Shown here piece after piece: positions 7,228 to 12,979 of a stretch of DNA of 12,979 nt. The DNA is taken from positions 1-12,979 of the forward strand of contig CAZPEM010000097.1 of the NCBI GenBank assembly GCA_964585575.1. The letters are read 5' to 3'. Both the position numbers and the translations under genes were made by a program. The stretch is from UBA4655 sp964585575 (GTDB lineage Bacteria > Planctomycetota > Planctomycetia > Pirellulales > UBA1268). The notes below the pieces were generated by a model. It worked only from the letters and a program-made list of their open reading frames with translations. It was not told the DNA's origin and did not search any database. The first letter of the stretch is position 1; each line of letters begins with the position of its first letter.

Positions 7228-8274
7228 ATGAACATCGTGGATCTCATCACAAGCCAGTTGAGCGGCGACGTGCTCGGCAAGCTCGGCGGCCTCGTCGGCG
7301 CGAGCGAATCGCAGACGAAGTCGGCGACGACCGCCGCCGTGCCGGCGATACTCGCCTCGCTCGGGAAACTCGCCGCCTCGAGCGGCGGGGCCGACAAGCT
7401 CGCCTCCGCGATGGGCGGCCTCGACCTCGGCATGCTCGGCAACCTCGTGGGAGCGCTCTCGGGCGGCGGTGCCTCCAACATCGGCCGCAGCGGCGGCGAC
7501 CTGCTCGGGTCGCTCCTCGGGTCGGGCGGCCTGTCGCTGCTCGTGAAGGTGCTCGGCACGTTCGTGAAGATGAACCCCGAGATGACGCGGAAGCTCGTCG
7601 GCTACCTGGCCCCGATCGTGCTCGGCATGGTCGCCAAGCAGTTCACCGGCCGACCCGACGCCGCGGGCGTCTCGCGGCTCTTCTCGGAGCAGCAGTCGAA
7701 CATCTCGCGGGCGATTCCCGCCGGCTTGTCGCTGGCCGACCTCGGCGAGCAGAAGGCCGGAATGCCGGCGTGGCTGCCGCTGGCGGCGGTCGTCGCGCTG
7801 GCGGCCGCGGCCTGGTACCTGTTCGACCAGAGGAAGGCGAACCAGAACGAGGAGATCGACGTGATCGAGGAGGTCGTCGTCACGCAACGGACGGAGAAGC
7901 CGGCCGACGAGACCCGGCTCCCGGCGGACGCGACCGACCCGCTGAAGGTCGCGACCGGGGCCGTGAGGGTCGGGAAGGACCTCACCTCGCTCCTCGGGGG
8001 TCTCACGGACGTGCTCGGCGGCGTCACGAACGTCGACACGGCGAAGGCGGCCCTGCCGAAGCTCCAGGACTTTGCCCCGACGCTCGAAGCTATCGAAAAG
8101 GGATCCGCGGCGCTGCCGGAGGCGGAGAAGGCGACGATCGCCGACCTCGTCGCCGAGAAGCTCGGGCCTCTCCAGAAGCTGATCGATACCGTGATGGCGA
8201 TTCCCGGCGTGAAGGAGATCCTCGGCAAGGTCGTCACGCCGATGGTCGAGTCGCTCGCGAAGCTCGGCCGGTAG
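7228..8274 (+). CDS. DUF937-type protein with one membrane segment and C-terminal helical domain
   Basis: A 348-residue protein. Residues 1-165 form a Gly/Leu/Ser-rich helical region (LITSQLSGDVLGKLGGLVGA, repeated LLGS/GGL runs, VGYLAPIVLGMVAKQF) of the DUF937 type, a family of unknown function seen in several bacterial phyla. A hydrophobic segment at 181-199 is likely to be a single membrane span, followed by the basic QRK and an acidic linker. Residues 237-348 contain amphipathic helices (TSLLGGLTDVLGGVTNVDTA, IADLVAEKLGPLQKLIDTV, VKEILGKVVTPMVESLAKL) that look like a second packed helical domain. There is no classical N-terminal signal peptide. I chose the ATG at 7228 because it has GGAGAA seven nt upstream and the family motif begins there; the frame is open upstream but overlaps the previous gene. 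It stands alone between two hairpins. Function unknown. Confidence 0.85.
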   Translation: MNIVDLITSQLSGDVLGKLGGLVGASESQTKSATTAAVPAILASLGKLAASSGGADKLASAMGGLDLGMLGNLVGALSGGGASNIGRSGGDLLGSLLGSGGLSLLVKVLGTFVKMNPEMTRKLVGYLAPIVLGMVAKQFTGRPDAAGVSRLFSEQQSNISRAIPAGLSLADLGEQKAGMPAWLPLAAVVALAAAAWYLFDQRKANQNEEIDVIEEVVVTQRTEKPADETRLPADATDPLKVATGAVRVGKDLTSLLGGLTDVLGGVTNVDTAKAALPKLQDFAPTLEAIEKGSAALPEAEKATIADLVAEKLGPLQKLIDTVMAIPGVKEILGKVVTPMVESLAKLGR

Positions 8275-8298
8275 CGGCTCTTCCCGATTCAACCCGAT

Positions 8299-8330
8299 CC
8301 GTCCGGTGCGGCCCCTGCCGCACCGGACGG
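8299..8330 (+). terminator. 14-bp perfect hairpin downstream of the DUF937-type gene
   Basis: Positions 8299-8312 pair without mismatch with 8317-8330 around a CCCT loop, 24 nt after the stop codon. The stem is GC-rich. No T-tract follows, so this may be a Rho-independent-like terminator of reduced type, an mRNA-end stabiliser, or a bidirectional stop between convergent units (the toxin gene ends at 8422 on the other strand). Confidence 0.6.
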
Positions 8331-8421
8331 CGGGCCGACTGTTTCGAGGATCGGTCGGACGTTGACGCTGTTTTGCCTCTGCATGCCCTGCTTTTCGCCG
8401 ACGAGACGTCTGAAGATCGAC

Positions 8422-8697
8422 TCAGTTCAGTTCGTCAGTCGCAAGCAAGCGGGCTGCGTGACGAACCGCCACGATGAACACCGTATCGTCGGTGGCCCGG
8501 TAGATGATGCGATAAGATCCCTGAAGCAGTTCGCGATAGCGATGACTTTCGTCTTCGATGATCCAGCCGCCGATCGCAGGGTGGGAAGCAAGTGACTCCA
8601 CTCTCCGCAGCACCCGCGCTGCGAACCGGCGAGCTTCCACGGGCGAACCTGCGGCGATGAATTCAACGATCGCTTCGAGTTGGCTGACCGCCGTCAT
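8422..8697 (-). CDS. ParE/RelE-type toxin, probably N-terminally short
   Basis: A 91-residue protein of the RelE/ParE fold, expected to act as an intracellular toxin (mRNA cleavage for RelE types, gyrase inhibition for ParE types; I cannot tell which). The two N-terminal helices (QLEAIVEFI, ARRFAARVLRRVESL) and the C-terminal sheet with YRELLQGSYRIIYR (R55, R63) and VFIVAVRHAARLL (H80) are clear. The ATG at 8697 overlaps the antitoxin stop as ATGA, a common arrangement for such pairs. The first beta-strand and the 'xxT/S-xxA' entry seen in typical members are mostly absent. Family-like residues (PMTAV) run slightly upstream of this ATG, where a TTG at 8703 could serve as start, and the frame closes at a stop at 8719-8721. 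The toxin could be full-length but minimal, or decayed. Confidence 0.8.
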   Translation of the reverse strand: MTAVSQLEAIVEFIAAGSPVEARRFAARVLRRVESLASHPAIGGWIIEDESHRYRELLQGSYRIIYRATDDTVFIVAVRHAARLLATDELN

Positions 8698-8873
8698 CGG
8701 CAAATTCGCTCGATCCGCTCACAGACGACGTCGTGTTGCACAACGTCGCCGGCAGCAATCTGCCGTTCCCCCCGCTCGATGTCGTCGAGCACCGCGAGCC
8801 TTTCGAGAAACACATCGACGTTCACGTCGCCGCCGAACGAATCGAGAACCGCCTGGACCTTCTGTTTTTCCAT
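8694..8873 (-). CDS. Small antitoxin of the ParE/RelE pair
   Basis: A 59-residue acidic-to-neutral helical protein directly upstream of, and overlapping, the toxin. The C-terminal half reads LERLAVLDDIERGERQIAAGDVVQHDVV, which resembles a common class of small antitoxins ending in 'xGxVxxHExVxxRLxxWL' found beside RelE/ParE toxins. No ribbon-helix-helix or HTH DNA-binding region is obvious, so autoregulation is uncertain. I chose the ATG at 8873 because GGAGG (8886-8882) sits 8 nt upstream. A longer frame starting at 8930 would add 19 residues but overlaps the likely -10 box. Role: neutralises the toxin by direct binding, inferred from context and family resemblance. Confidence 0.75.
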   Translation of the reverse strand: MEKQKVQAVLDSFGGDVNVDVFLERLAVLDDIERGERQIAAGDVVQHDVVCERIERICR

Positions 8874-8881
8874 CGTCAGCA

Positions 8882-8886
8882 CCTCC
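8882..8886 (-). promoter_or_regulatory. Shine-Dalgarno site that fixes the antitoxin start
   Basis: GGAGG on the - strand, 8 nt before the ATG at 8873. It is the strongest ribosome site near this gene and argues for the 59-residue antitoxin rather than the 78-residue version. Confidence 0.6.
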
Positions 8887-8925
8887 AGGAGTCGCCGGGG
8901 CATGTCGGCTGATGCCCTCTTCGTG

Positions 8926-8931
8926 ATCATA
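8926..8931 (-). promoter_or_regulatory. Candidate -10 box of the toxin-antitoxin operon
   Basis: TATGAT on the - strand matches the -10 consensus at 5 of 6 positions. Transcription would start near 8919 and give a leader of about 45 nt. No convincing -35 is visible at 16-18 nt spacing (TCCGGG at 17), so an activator or a weak promoter is possible. It lies in the 137-nt gap shared with the divergent xseA gene. Confidence 0.35.
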
Positions 8932-9010
8932 CCCTGCCAAGCTGAAAACCCGGATTTCTGCGAGAATTAGACGCCGCACGCCCCGAGTGAGCCTACCGGC
9001 CACCCCACCA

Positions 9011-10312
9011 ATGTCCGACCCCGCCCCTGCGCCGAACCCATCCTCCCCGCCGCAGATCTTTCGCCTCACGGCCGTGACCTCCCGGATCCGCGACCTCCTG
9101 CTCGAGGTGACGGTCCGGCGGTTCTGGCTTCGCGCGCAGCTCGTGGCCCGCGGCCCCGCGAGGTCGGGCCACTTCTACGGGGAACTGCTCGACATCGACG
9201 ACGACGGCCAGACCGTCGCGAAGATGAACGCGATCATCTGGAAGTCGACGCTCCTCACGATCCGACGCAAGCTCGATCTCGCCGGCTGCCCGGAGCTGCT
9301 CGCGGGCAACCGCGACATCTGCGCCCTCTGCTCGGTCGCATACCACGAGGTGCACGGGCTGTCGCTGCAGATCCACGACATCGATCCGTCGTTCGGCGAG
9401 GCCCACATCGACCGCAACCGACGGCTGATCCTCGAGCGGCTGCTCGCCGAGGGGCTGCTGCGAAAGAACGCCGCCCTTCCGCTGCCGGCGGCGCCGCTTC
9501 GCATCGGCCTCGTCACCGCCGCCGACTCGGCTGCCTTCAACGATTTTATCCGGACGCTCGCCGACTCCCCCTACGCCTTCCGGATCGTGCTCGCGACGGC
9601 GACCGTGCAGGGGCCGGCCCTGGAATCGGAGGTGACGGCCGCGATTCACGCCCTCGCGAAGGCCGACGTCGACCTCGTCGCGATCGTCCGCGGAGGCGGG
9701 TCGCCCGTCGACCTCGCCTGGTTCGACAACGAGAAGGTGGCCAGGACGATCGCCGACATGCCGGTGCCGGTCTGGGTCGGAATCGGCCACGAGATCGACG
9801 TCGGCGTCTGCGACCACGTCGCCCACACGGCCTTCAAGACGCCAACGGCCGTCGCCGAGGCGATCCTCCATCGCATCCGGGGGCTCGACGACCGGCTCGC
9901 CACGGCGGCCGAGCGGCTCGCCGACCTCGTCCGCCGGCCGCTCGACCTCGCCGCCCGCTCGCTCGATCTCCACGCCCGCCGGCTCGGGGAGGCGCGGGGG
10001 CTCGACCGGAGGATCGTGCGGCTCGAGGGGCTCCGCGGCAGATTTCGCGAGTCCCGCTACCGCCGAGCCCTCGACGAGGCGATGGCACGGCTCGAGGCCG
10101 TCCGCGGGCGGCTCGAGTCGCTCCGGCCGGAACGGGTGCTTCGCCGCGGCTACAGTATCAGCCGCGACGAGACCGGCCGGGTCGTGACGACGGTCGCATC
10201 GCTCTCGCCCGGCGGCACGCTCTTCACGCAGTTCGCCGACGGCACGGCCACGAGCACGGTCCAGGAGATCAAGCAGGATACCACCCACGATGGCGAAGCG
10301 ACCAAAGTCTGA
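9011..10312 (+). CDS. xseA: Exodeoxyribonuclease VII large subunit
   Basis: XseA, the catalytic subunit of exonuclease VII, which degrades single-stranded DNA from both ends in mismatch repair and damage processing. Numbered from the ATG at 9011 (433 residues). An N-terminal OB-fold covers about 16-120 (FWLRAQL, SGHFYGELLDIDDDG). The catalytic domain at about 160-290 holds LRIGLVTAADSAAFNDF (D178), IVRGGGSPVDLAWFDNE (R227) and GIGHEIDVGVCDHVAH (H260, D263), followed by TPTAVAE. These correspond to the conserved D155, R205, H238 and D241 of the E. coli enzyme. A long helical region (about 285-370) and the C-terminal PERVLRRGYSISR motif complete the family layout. Neither this ATG nor the in-frame GTG at 8987 has a clear ribosome site, so the start is approximate. 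It overlaps xseB by 23 nt. Confidence 0.95.
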   Translation: MSDPAPAPNPSSPPQIFRLTAVTSRIRDLLLEVTVRRFWLRAQLVARGPARSGHFYGELLDIDDDGQTVAKMNAIIWKSTLLTIRRKLDLAGCPELLAGNRDICALCSVAYHEVHGLSLQIHDIDPSFGEAHIDRNRRLILERLLAEGLLRKNAALPLPAAPLRIGLVTAADSAAFNDFIRTLADSPYAFRIVLATATVQGPALESEVTAAIHALAKADVDLVAIVRGGGSPVDLAWFDNEKVARTIADMPVPVWVGIGHEIDVGVCDHVAHTAFKTPTAVAEAILHRIRGLDDRLATAAERLADLVRRPLDLAARSLDLHARRLGEARGLDRRIVRLEGLRGRFRESRYRRALDEAMARLEAVRGRLESLRPERVLRRGYSISRDETGRVVTTVASLSPGGTLFTQFADGTATSTVQEIKQDTTHDGEATKV

Positions 10313-10562
10313 AGCGGCCGAAGCGACGCCGGGGTCCGGCGACCTTTCGAAGCTGCCCTACGAGGCGAAGGAGGCGAGGCTCGAGGAGATCCTCGTGCGG
10401 CTCGACAACTCGGAGACGCCGATGGACGAGCTGGCGAGCGAGGCGAGGGAGGCGGCCGCCCTCATCCTCTCGATGCACGAGACGCTCCGGGCCACGCGGC
10501 AGGAGATCACGACCGTCTTCGAGGAGCTCGAGCGGCGCAAGGAATCGATCGAAGGCGGCTGA
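10290..10562 (+). CDS. xseB: Exodeoxyribonuclease VII small subunit
   Basis: A 90-residue XseB. The core KLPYEAKEARLEEILVRLDN (21-40), SETPMDELASEAREAAALIL (41-60) and the following helix match the two-helix hairpin of the family ('fEealxxLExIVxxLExgxlpLeexlxxyexGxxL'). Several copies of this subunit decorate one XseA chain in the holoenzyme. The N-terminal 20 residues are a basic, Pro/Gly-rich extension and the C-terminus has an extra charged helix. The ATG at 10290 lies inside the end of xseA, with AGGA at 10275-10278, so the two are translationally linked. Confidence 0.9.
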   Translation: MAKRPKSEAAEATPGSGDLSKLPYEAKEARLEEILVRLDNSETPMDELASEAREAAALILSMHETLRATRQEITTVFEELERRKESIEGG

Positions 10563-10567
10563 GGAGG
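10561..10567 (+). promoter_or_regulatory. Ribosome binding site of the photolyase-type gene
   Basis: GAGGAGG overlaps the last two bases of the xseB stop and lies 4 nt before the ATG at 10572. The overlap suggests that ribosomes finishing xseB re-initiate on the photolyase gene. Confidence 0.6.
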
Positions 10568-10571
10568 CCCC

Positions 10572-12128
10572 ATGCGAAACCTCGTGATCGTGCTCGGCGA
10601 CCAGCTCGACCGGCAAGGCGGCGGCTTCGACGGGTTCGACCCGCGGCAGGACGCCGTCTGGATGGCGGAGGTCGCCGAGGAATCGACCCATGTCTGGACC
10701 CACAAGGCGAGGATCGCGGTCTTCCTCGCCGCGATGCGGCACTTCCGCGACCGCCTCCGCCGCGAGAAGCTCGATATCGACTACACGGAGCTCGCCGCAT
10801 CGCCGCCGAAGAAGCCGGCACGCGAGCCGGGCACACTCGCCGAGGCCCTGCGGGCGAGCCTATCGCGGCTGCGGAAGGCGAAGAATCCTCCGGAGCGTCT
10901 CGTCGTCGTCGAGCCGGGCGAATGGCGGGTGCAGGCGGCGCTCGTCGAACTCGCGAAGCAGGAGAAGATTCCCCTCGAGATCCGTCCCGACCGCCACTTC
11001 TTCCTCTCGAAGGAAGAGTTCGCCGCGCACGCCAAGGGCCGCAAGCAGCTGCGGCTCGAATACTTCTACCGGCCGATGCGGGAGAAGTTCGGCGTGCTCA
11101 TGGAGGATGGGGAGCCGGCCGGCGGCCGCTGGAACTACGACGCCGAGAACCGCGGCGCCTTCCCGAAGACCGGCCCCGGCAAGCTCCCCTCGCCCGTCCG
11201 GTTCGAGCCCGACGCGGTCACCCGCGGCGTGATCGCGATGGTGAACGCCCGGTTCCCCTCGCATCCCGGCAGCCTCGACGACTTCGACTGGCCCGTGACG
11301 CCCGAGGACGCACAGGCCGCGCTCGATGACTTTCTCGCGCACCGCCTCGCCCGGTTCGGCACCTACCAGGACGCGATCTGGACGGGCGAGCCGTGGCTCT
11401 ACCACTCGCGGCTCTCCCAGGCGATGAATCTCAAGCTGCTCGACCCGCGGGACGTCGTCGCAGCCGCCGAGCGGGCCTGGCGGAAGGGGAAGGCCGATCT
11501 CGAATCGGTCGAGGGCTTCATCCGGCAGGTGCTCGGCTGGCGGGAGTACGTCCGCGGCGTCTACTGGCAGCTGATGCCGGAATACGAGTCGCGAAACGCC
11601 CTCGCCGCCGACCGGAAGCTGCCGGAGTTCTTCTGGACCGGCGCGACCGAGATGAATTGCCTCCGCGACGCGATCGGCCAGACGCTCCGGTTCGGCTACG
11701 CCCACCACATCCAGCGGCTGATGGTGACGGGCCTCTTCGCGCTCCTCTTCGGCGTCGAGCCGCGGGAGGTGCACCGCTGGTACCTCGCCGTCTACGTCGA
11801 TGCCGTCGAATGGGTGGAGCTGCCGAACACGATCGGCATGAGCCAGTTCGCCGACGGCGGCGTCATGGCGTCGAAGCCGTACTGCGCGACCGGCGCCTAC
11901 ATCGACCGCATGAGCAACGCCTGCAAGGGCTGCCGGTTCGACCCGAAGAAGGCCACCGGTCCCGACGCCTGCCCGTTCACGACCCTCTACTGGGACTTCC
12001 TCGCCCGCCACGAGAAGCTGCTCGCGAAGAACCAGCGGATGACGATGCAGCTGAAGAACCTCGCGAGAAAGCCCGCCGCCGACCTCCGCGCGATCCGCCG
12101 CCAGGCCGACACGCTGCGTGACGGGTGA
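10572..12128 (+). CDS. Fe-S cluster photolyase/cryptochrome, PhrB (6-4) type
   Basis: A 518-residue member of the FeS-BCP class (iron-sulfur bacterial cryptochromes and photolyases, 'deoxyribodipyrimidine photolyase-related'). The N-terminal Rossmann-like antenna domain spans about 1-135 (VIVLGDQLD; family members bind a lumazine cofactor). The helical FAD domain spans about 215-500. Four cysteines, C363, C451, C454 and C467, have spacings of 88, 3 and 13, which equal those I recall for the [4Fe-4S] ligands of Agrobacterium PhrB (350, 438, 441, 454). The pair H378-H379 in YAHHIQRLM sits at the same offset as the PhrB active-site histidines needed for (6-4) photoproduct repair. Expected function is light-driven repair of UV (6-4) lesions, although a photoreceptor role is not excluded. 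It is 9 nt after xseB with a strong ribosome site, so it belongs to the exonuclease VII operon. Confidence 0.94.
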   Translation: MRNLVIVLGDQLDRQGGGFDGFDPRQDAVWMAEVAEESTHVWTHKARIAVFLAAMRHFRDRLRREKLDIDYTELAASPPKKPAREPGTLAEALRASLSRLRKAKNPPERLVVVEPGEWRVQAALVELAKQEKIPLEIRPDRHFFLSKEEFAAHAKGRKQLRLEYFYRPMREKFGVLMEDGEPAGGRWNYDAENRGAFPKTGPGKLPSPVRFEPDAVTRGVIAMVNARFPSHPGSLDDFDWPVTPEDAQAALDDFLAHRLARFGTYQDAIWTGEPWLYHSRLSQAMNLKLLDPRDVVAAAERAWRKGKADLESVEGFIRQVLGWREYVRGVYWQLMPEYESRNALAADRKLPEFFWTGATEMNCLRDAIGQTLRFGYAHHIQRLMVTGLFALLFGVEPREVHRWYLAVYVDAVEWVELPNTIGMSQFADGGVMASKPYCATGAYIDRMSNACKGCRFDPKKATGPDACPFTTLYWDFLARHEKLLAKNQRMTMQLKNLARKPAADLRAIRRQADTLRDG

Positions 12129-12153
12129 GCAGACGCTCGCCCGGAGCTTGACC

Positions 12154-12295
12154 GGTTCGGGGCTGCCCGTGCCCAGGAGCCGGCGTATGCAGACGAGCGA
12201 AGCAAGGATTGCGGAGCGAAGTCGGCATCCGAGCGAGCGGAGGGCATGGATGCCCGTAGCGAGCGTCCGGCGATGGGCACGGGCAGCCCCGAACC
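12154..12295. repeat. 142-bp element with 22-bp perfect inverted terminal repeats
   Basis: Positions 12154-12175 are the exact reverse complement of 12274-12295 (outer ends GGTTCGGGG and CCCCGAACC). The 98-nt interior contains four imperfect copies of a unit of the form xAGCGA-G-xxxGGxAT (starting at 12195, 12214, 12231 and 12257) and a short inner palindrome GGGCATGGATGCCC (12242-12255). There is no coding potential of note. TTGAC occurs just outside each end (12148-12152, 12303-12307) but at unequal distance, so it is weak evidence for a target duplication. The element fills most of the 254-nt gap between the photolyase-type gene and mog. It may be a dispersed palindromic element (REP or MITE-like) or a bidirectional terminator. 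Confidence 0.75.
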
Positions 12296-12369
12296 AGCAA
12301 AGTTGACGTGCACGAAAGGCATGACCGACCGGTCACAAGCGCAACGCGCTTCCGCCGAACCGCTCGGAC

Positions 12370-12375
12370 TACAAT
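12370..12375 (+). promoter_or_regulatory. Candidate -10 box placing the mog transcript start at or near its ATG
   Basis: TACAAT matches the -10 consensus at 5 of 6 positions and ends 7 nt before the mog ATG. Transcription from it would begin at about 12382-12383, so the message would be leaderless. No Shine-Dalgarno site is present before this ATG, which fits. No good -35 is visible. Confidence 0.4.
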
Positions 12376-12382
12376 CGGTCGC

Positions 12383-12928
12383 ATGTCCACGACCCCGCTC
12401 ATCGGCATCCTCACCGTCTCCGACCGGGCCAGCCGCGGCGAGTATGCCGACGAGGGAGGGCCCGCGATCCGCGCGTATCTGGCGGAGGTGCTCGCGAGCC
12501 CCTGGCAGGCGATCGAGCGGATCGTGCCGGACGATCTCGAGCGGATCGCTACGACGATCAGGGAGCTTGCGGATCTCAACTGCTGCCTCGTCGTGACGAC
12601 CGGCGGCACGGGGCCCGCGCCGCGGGACGTCACGCCCGAGGCGACCGAGCGGGTCTGCACGAAACTGCTGCCGGGCTTCGGGGAGCTCATGCGGCAGGTA
12701 TCGCTGAAGTTCGTGCCGACCGCGATCCTCTCGAGACAGACGGCCGGCATCTGCGGACTGGCGGTGGTGGTGAACCTGCCGGGGCGGCCCAAGAGCATCC
12801 ACGAGTGCCTCGACGCGGTCTTTCCGGCGATCCCCTACTGCATCGATCTCGTGCACACCGGCCGGCCCTCGCCGCCGCGGCTCGAAACGCGGCCGGAGCG
12901 GCTCGTCGCCTTCCGCCCCAAAAACTAG
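12383..12928 (+). CDS. mog: Molybdopterin adenylyltransferase (MogA/MoaB family)
   Basis: A 181-residue enzyme of molybdenum cofactor biosynthesis that adenylates molybdopterin before metal insertion, in the cytoplasm. Signatures: IGILTVSDRASRGEYADEGG at 7-26, TTGGTGPAPRDVTPEAT at 72-88 (D82 corresponds to the essential D82 of E. coli MogA), GFGELMRQVSLKF at 98-110 and NLPGRPKSIHECLDAVFPAI at 131-150, followed by PYCIDLV. The last feature favours Mog over the shorter MoaB. I chose the ATG at 12383 because family similarity begins there; a GTG at 12308 would add 25 unrelated residues that reach almost to the inverted-repeat element. No other cofactor gene is in view. Confidence 0.95.
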   Translation: MSTTPLIGILTVSDRASRGEYADEGGPAIRAYLAEVLASPWQAIERIVPDDLERIATTIRELADLNCCLVVTTGGTGPAPRDVTPEATERVCTKLLPGFGELMRQVSLKFVPTAILSRQTAGICGLAVVVNLPGRPKSIHECLDAVFPAIPYCIDLVHTGRPSPPRLETRPERLVAFRPKN

Positions 12929-12979
12929 AAGCGGTTTCAAAACCCCGTCAAATCTAAACTTGCGCCCTGCAAGGACTTG

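Noticed and set aside
5015..7231. 738-codon open frame overlapping the beta-helix gene in another frame
   Set aside because: Very rich in Arg/Gly/Pro/His with no motif; the beta-helix frame has a clear fold pattern and export motif.
12129..12382. CRISPR array or tandem repeat array in the gap before mog
   Set aside because: The AGCGA units are too short and too divergent and their spacing is uneven (19, 17, 26); the structure is an inverted-repeat element.
11987..12940. Open frame on the - strand spanning mog, the inverted repeat and the photolyase end
   Set aside because: It crosses a palindromic non-coding element and two conserved genes; low-complexity translation.
12929..12979. Hairpin GGTTTCAAAACC (12933-12944) and an AT-richer tail at the window end
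   Set aside because: The strict palindrome leaves only a 2-nt loop and no run of T follows; too little sequence to call a terminator, repeat or attachment site.

Overview
The window reads as chromosomal DNA of a high-GC planctomycete, probably of the Pirellulales kind. The evidence is strongly GC-biased third codon positions throughout, a secreted protein whose N-terminus carries the LESLEPR type of signal-like motif (the 'LEPR-XLL' N-terminus typical of Planctomycetes), a MoxR/transglutaminase-like cluster, and irregular use of Shine-Dalgarno sites. The taxon is an inference from style and gene content; there is no rRNA or tRNA here to fix it.

Region 1 (1-3648, + strand) is a tightly coupled three-gene run: the 3' part of a membrane-anchored transglutaminase-like/DUF4129-type protein, a MoxR-family AAA+ ATPase and a DUF318/ArsP-like permease. 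Both junctions are 4-nt ATGA overlaps, so the three are almost certainly co-translated. The transglutaminase-like domain has lost its catalytic Cys (Asp in its place). Region 2 (3669-5012, - strand) is a COG0523 (CobW/ZigA/YciC) GTP-binding metallochaperone-like protein. A short inverted repeat upstream of it looks like a Fur/Zur-type operator, and it carries a recent-looking 21-bp in-frame tandem duplication. Region 3 (5181-7103, +) is a large secreted right-handed beta-helix protein with a Pro-rich linker and a C-terminal beta-sandwich domain. Region 4 (7228-8274, +) is a DUF937-type protein with one central membrane segment, followed by a 14-bp perfect hairpin.

Region 5 (8422-8873, - strand) is a small type II toxin-antitoxin pair of ParE/RelE type, antitoxin first, overlapping by ATGA; the toxin seems to lack the first beta-strand of its family. 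Region 6 (9011-12128, +) is a DNA-repair-flavoured operon: xseA and xseB (both subunits of exonuclease VII) followed by an Fe-S cluster-containing photolyase/cryptochrome of the PhrB (6-4) type with all four cluster cysteines at PhrB-like spacing. Region 7 (12129-12382) is non-coding and holds a 142-bp element bounded by 22-bp perfect inverted repeats. Region 8 (12383-12928, +) is the molybdopterin adenylyltransferase gene mog, possibly leaderless.

I see no CRISPR array, transposase, rRNA, tRNA or clear prophage gene. The more unusual items are the degenerate transglutaminase coupled to MoxR and a permease, the ExoVII/Fe-S photolyase operon, the inverted-repeat element, the shortened toxin, and the putative metal-regulated operator. 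None of these alone proves a new biological system.
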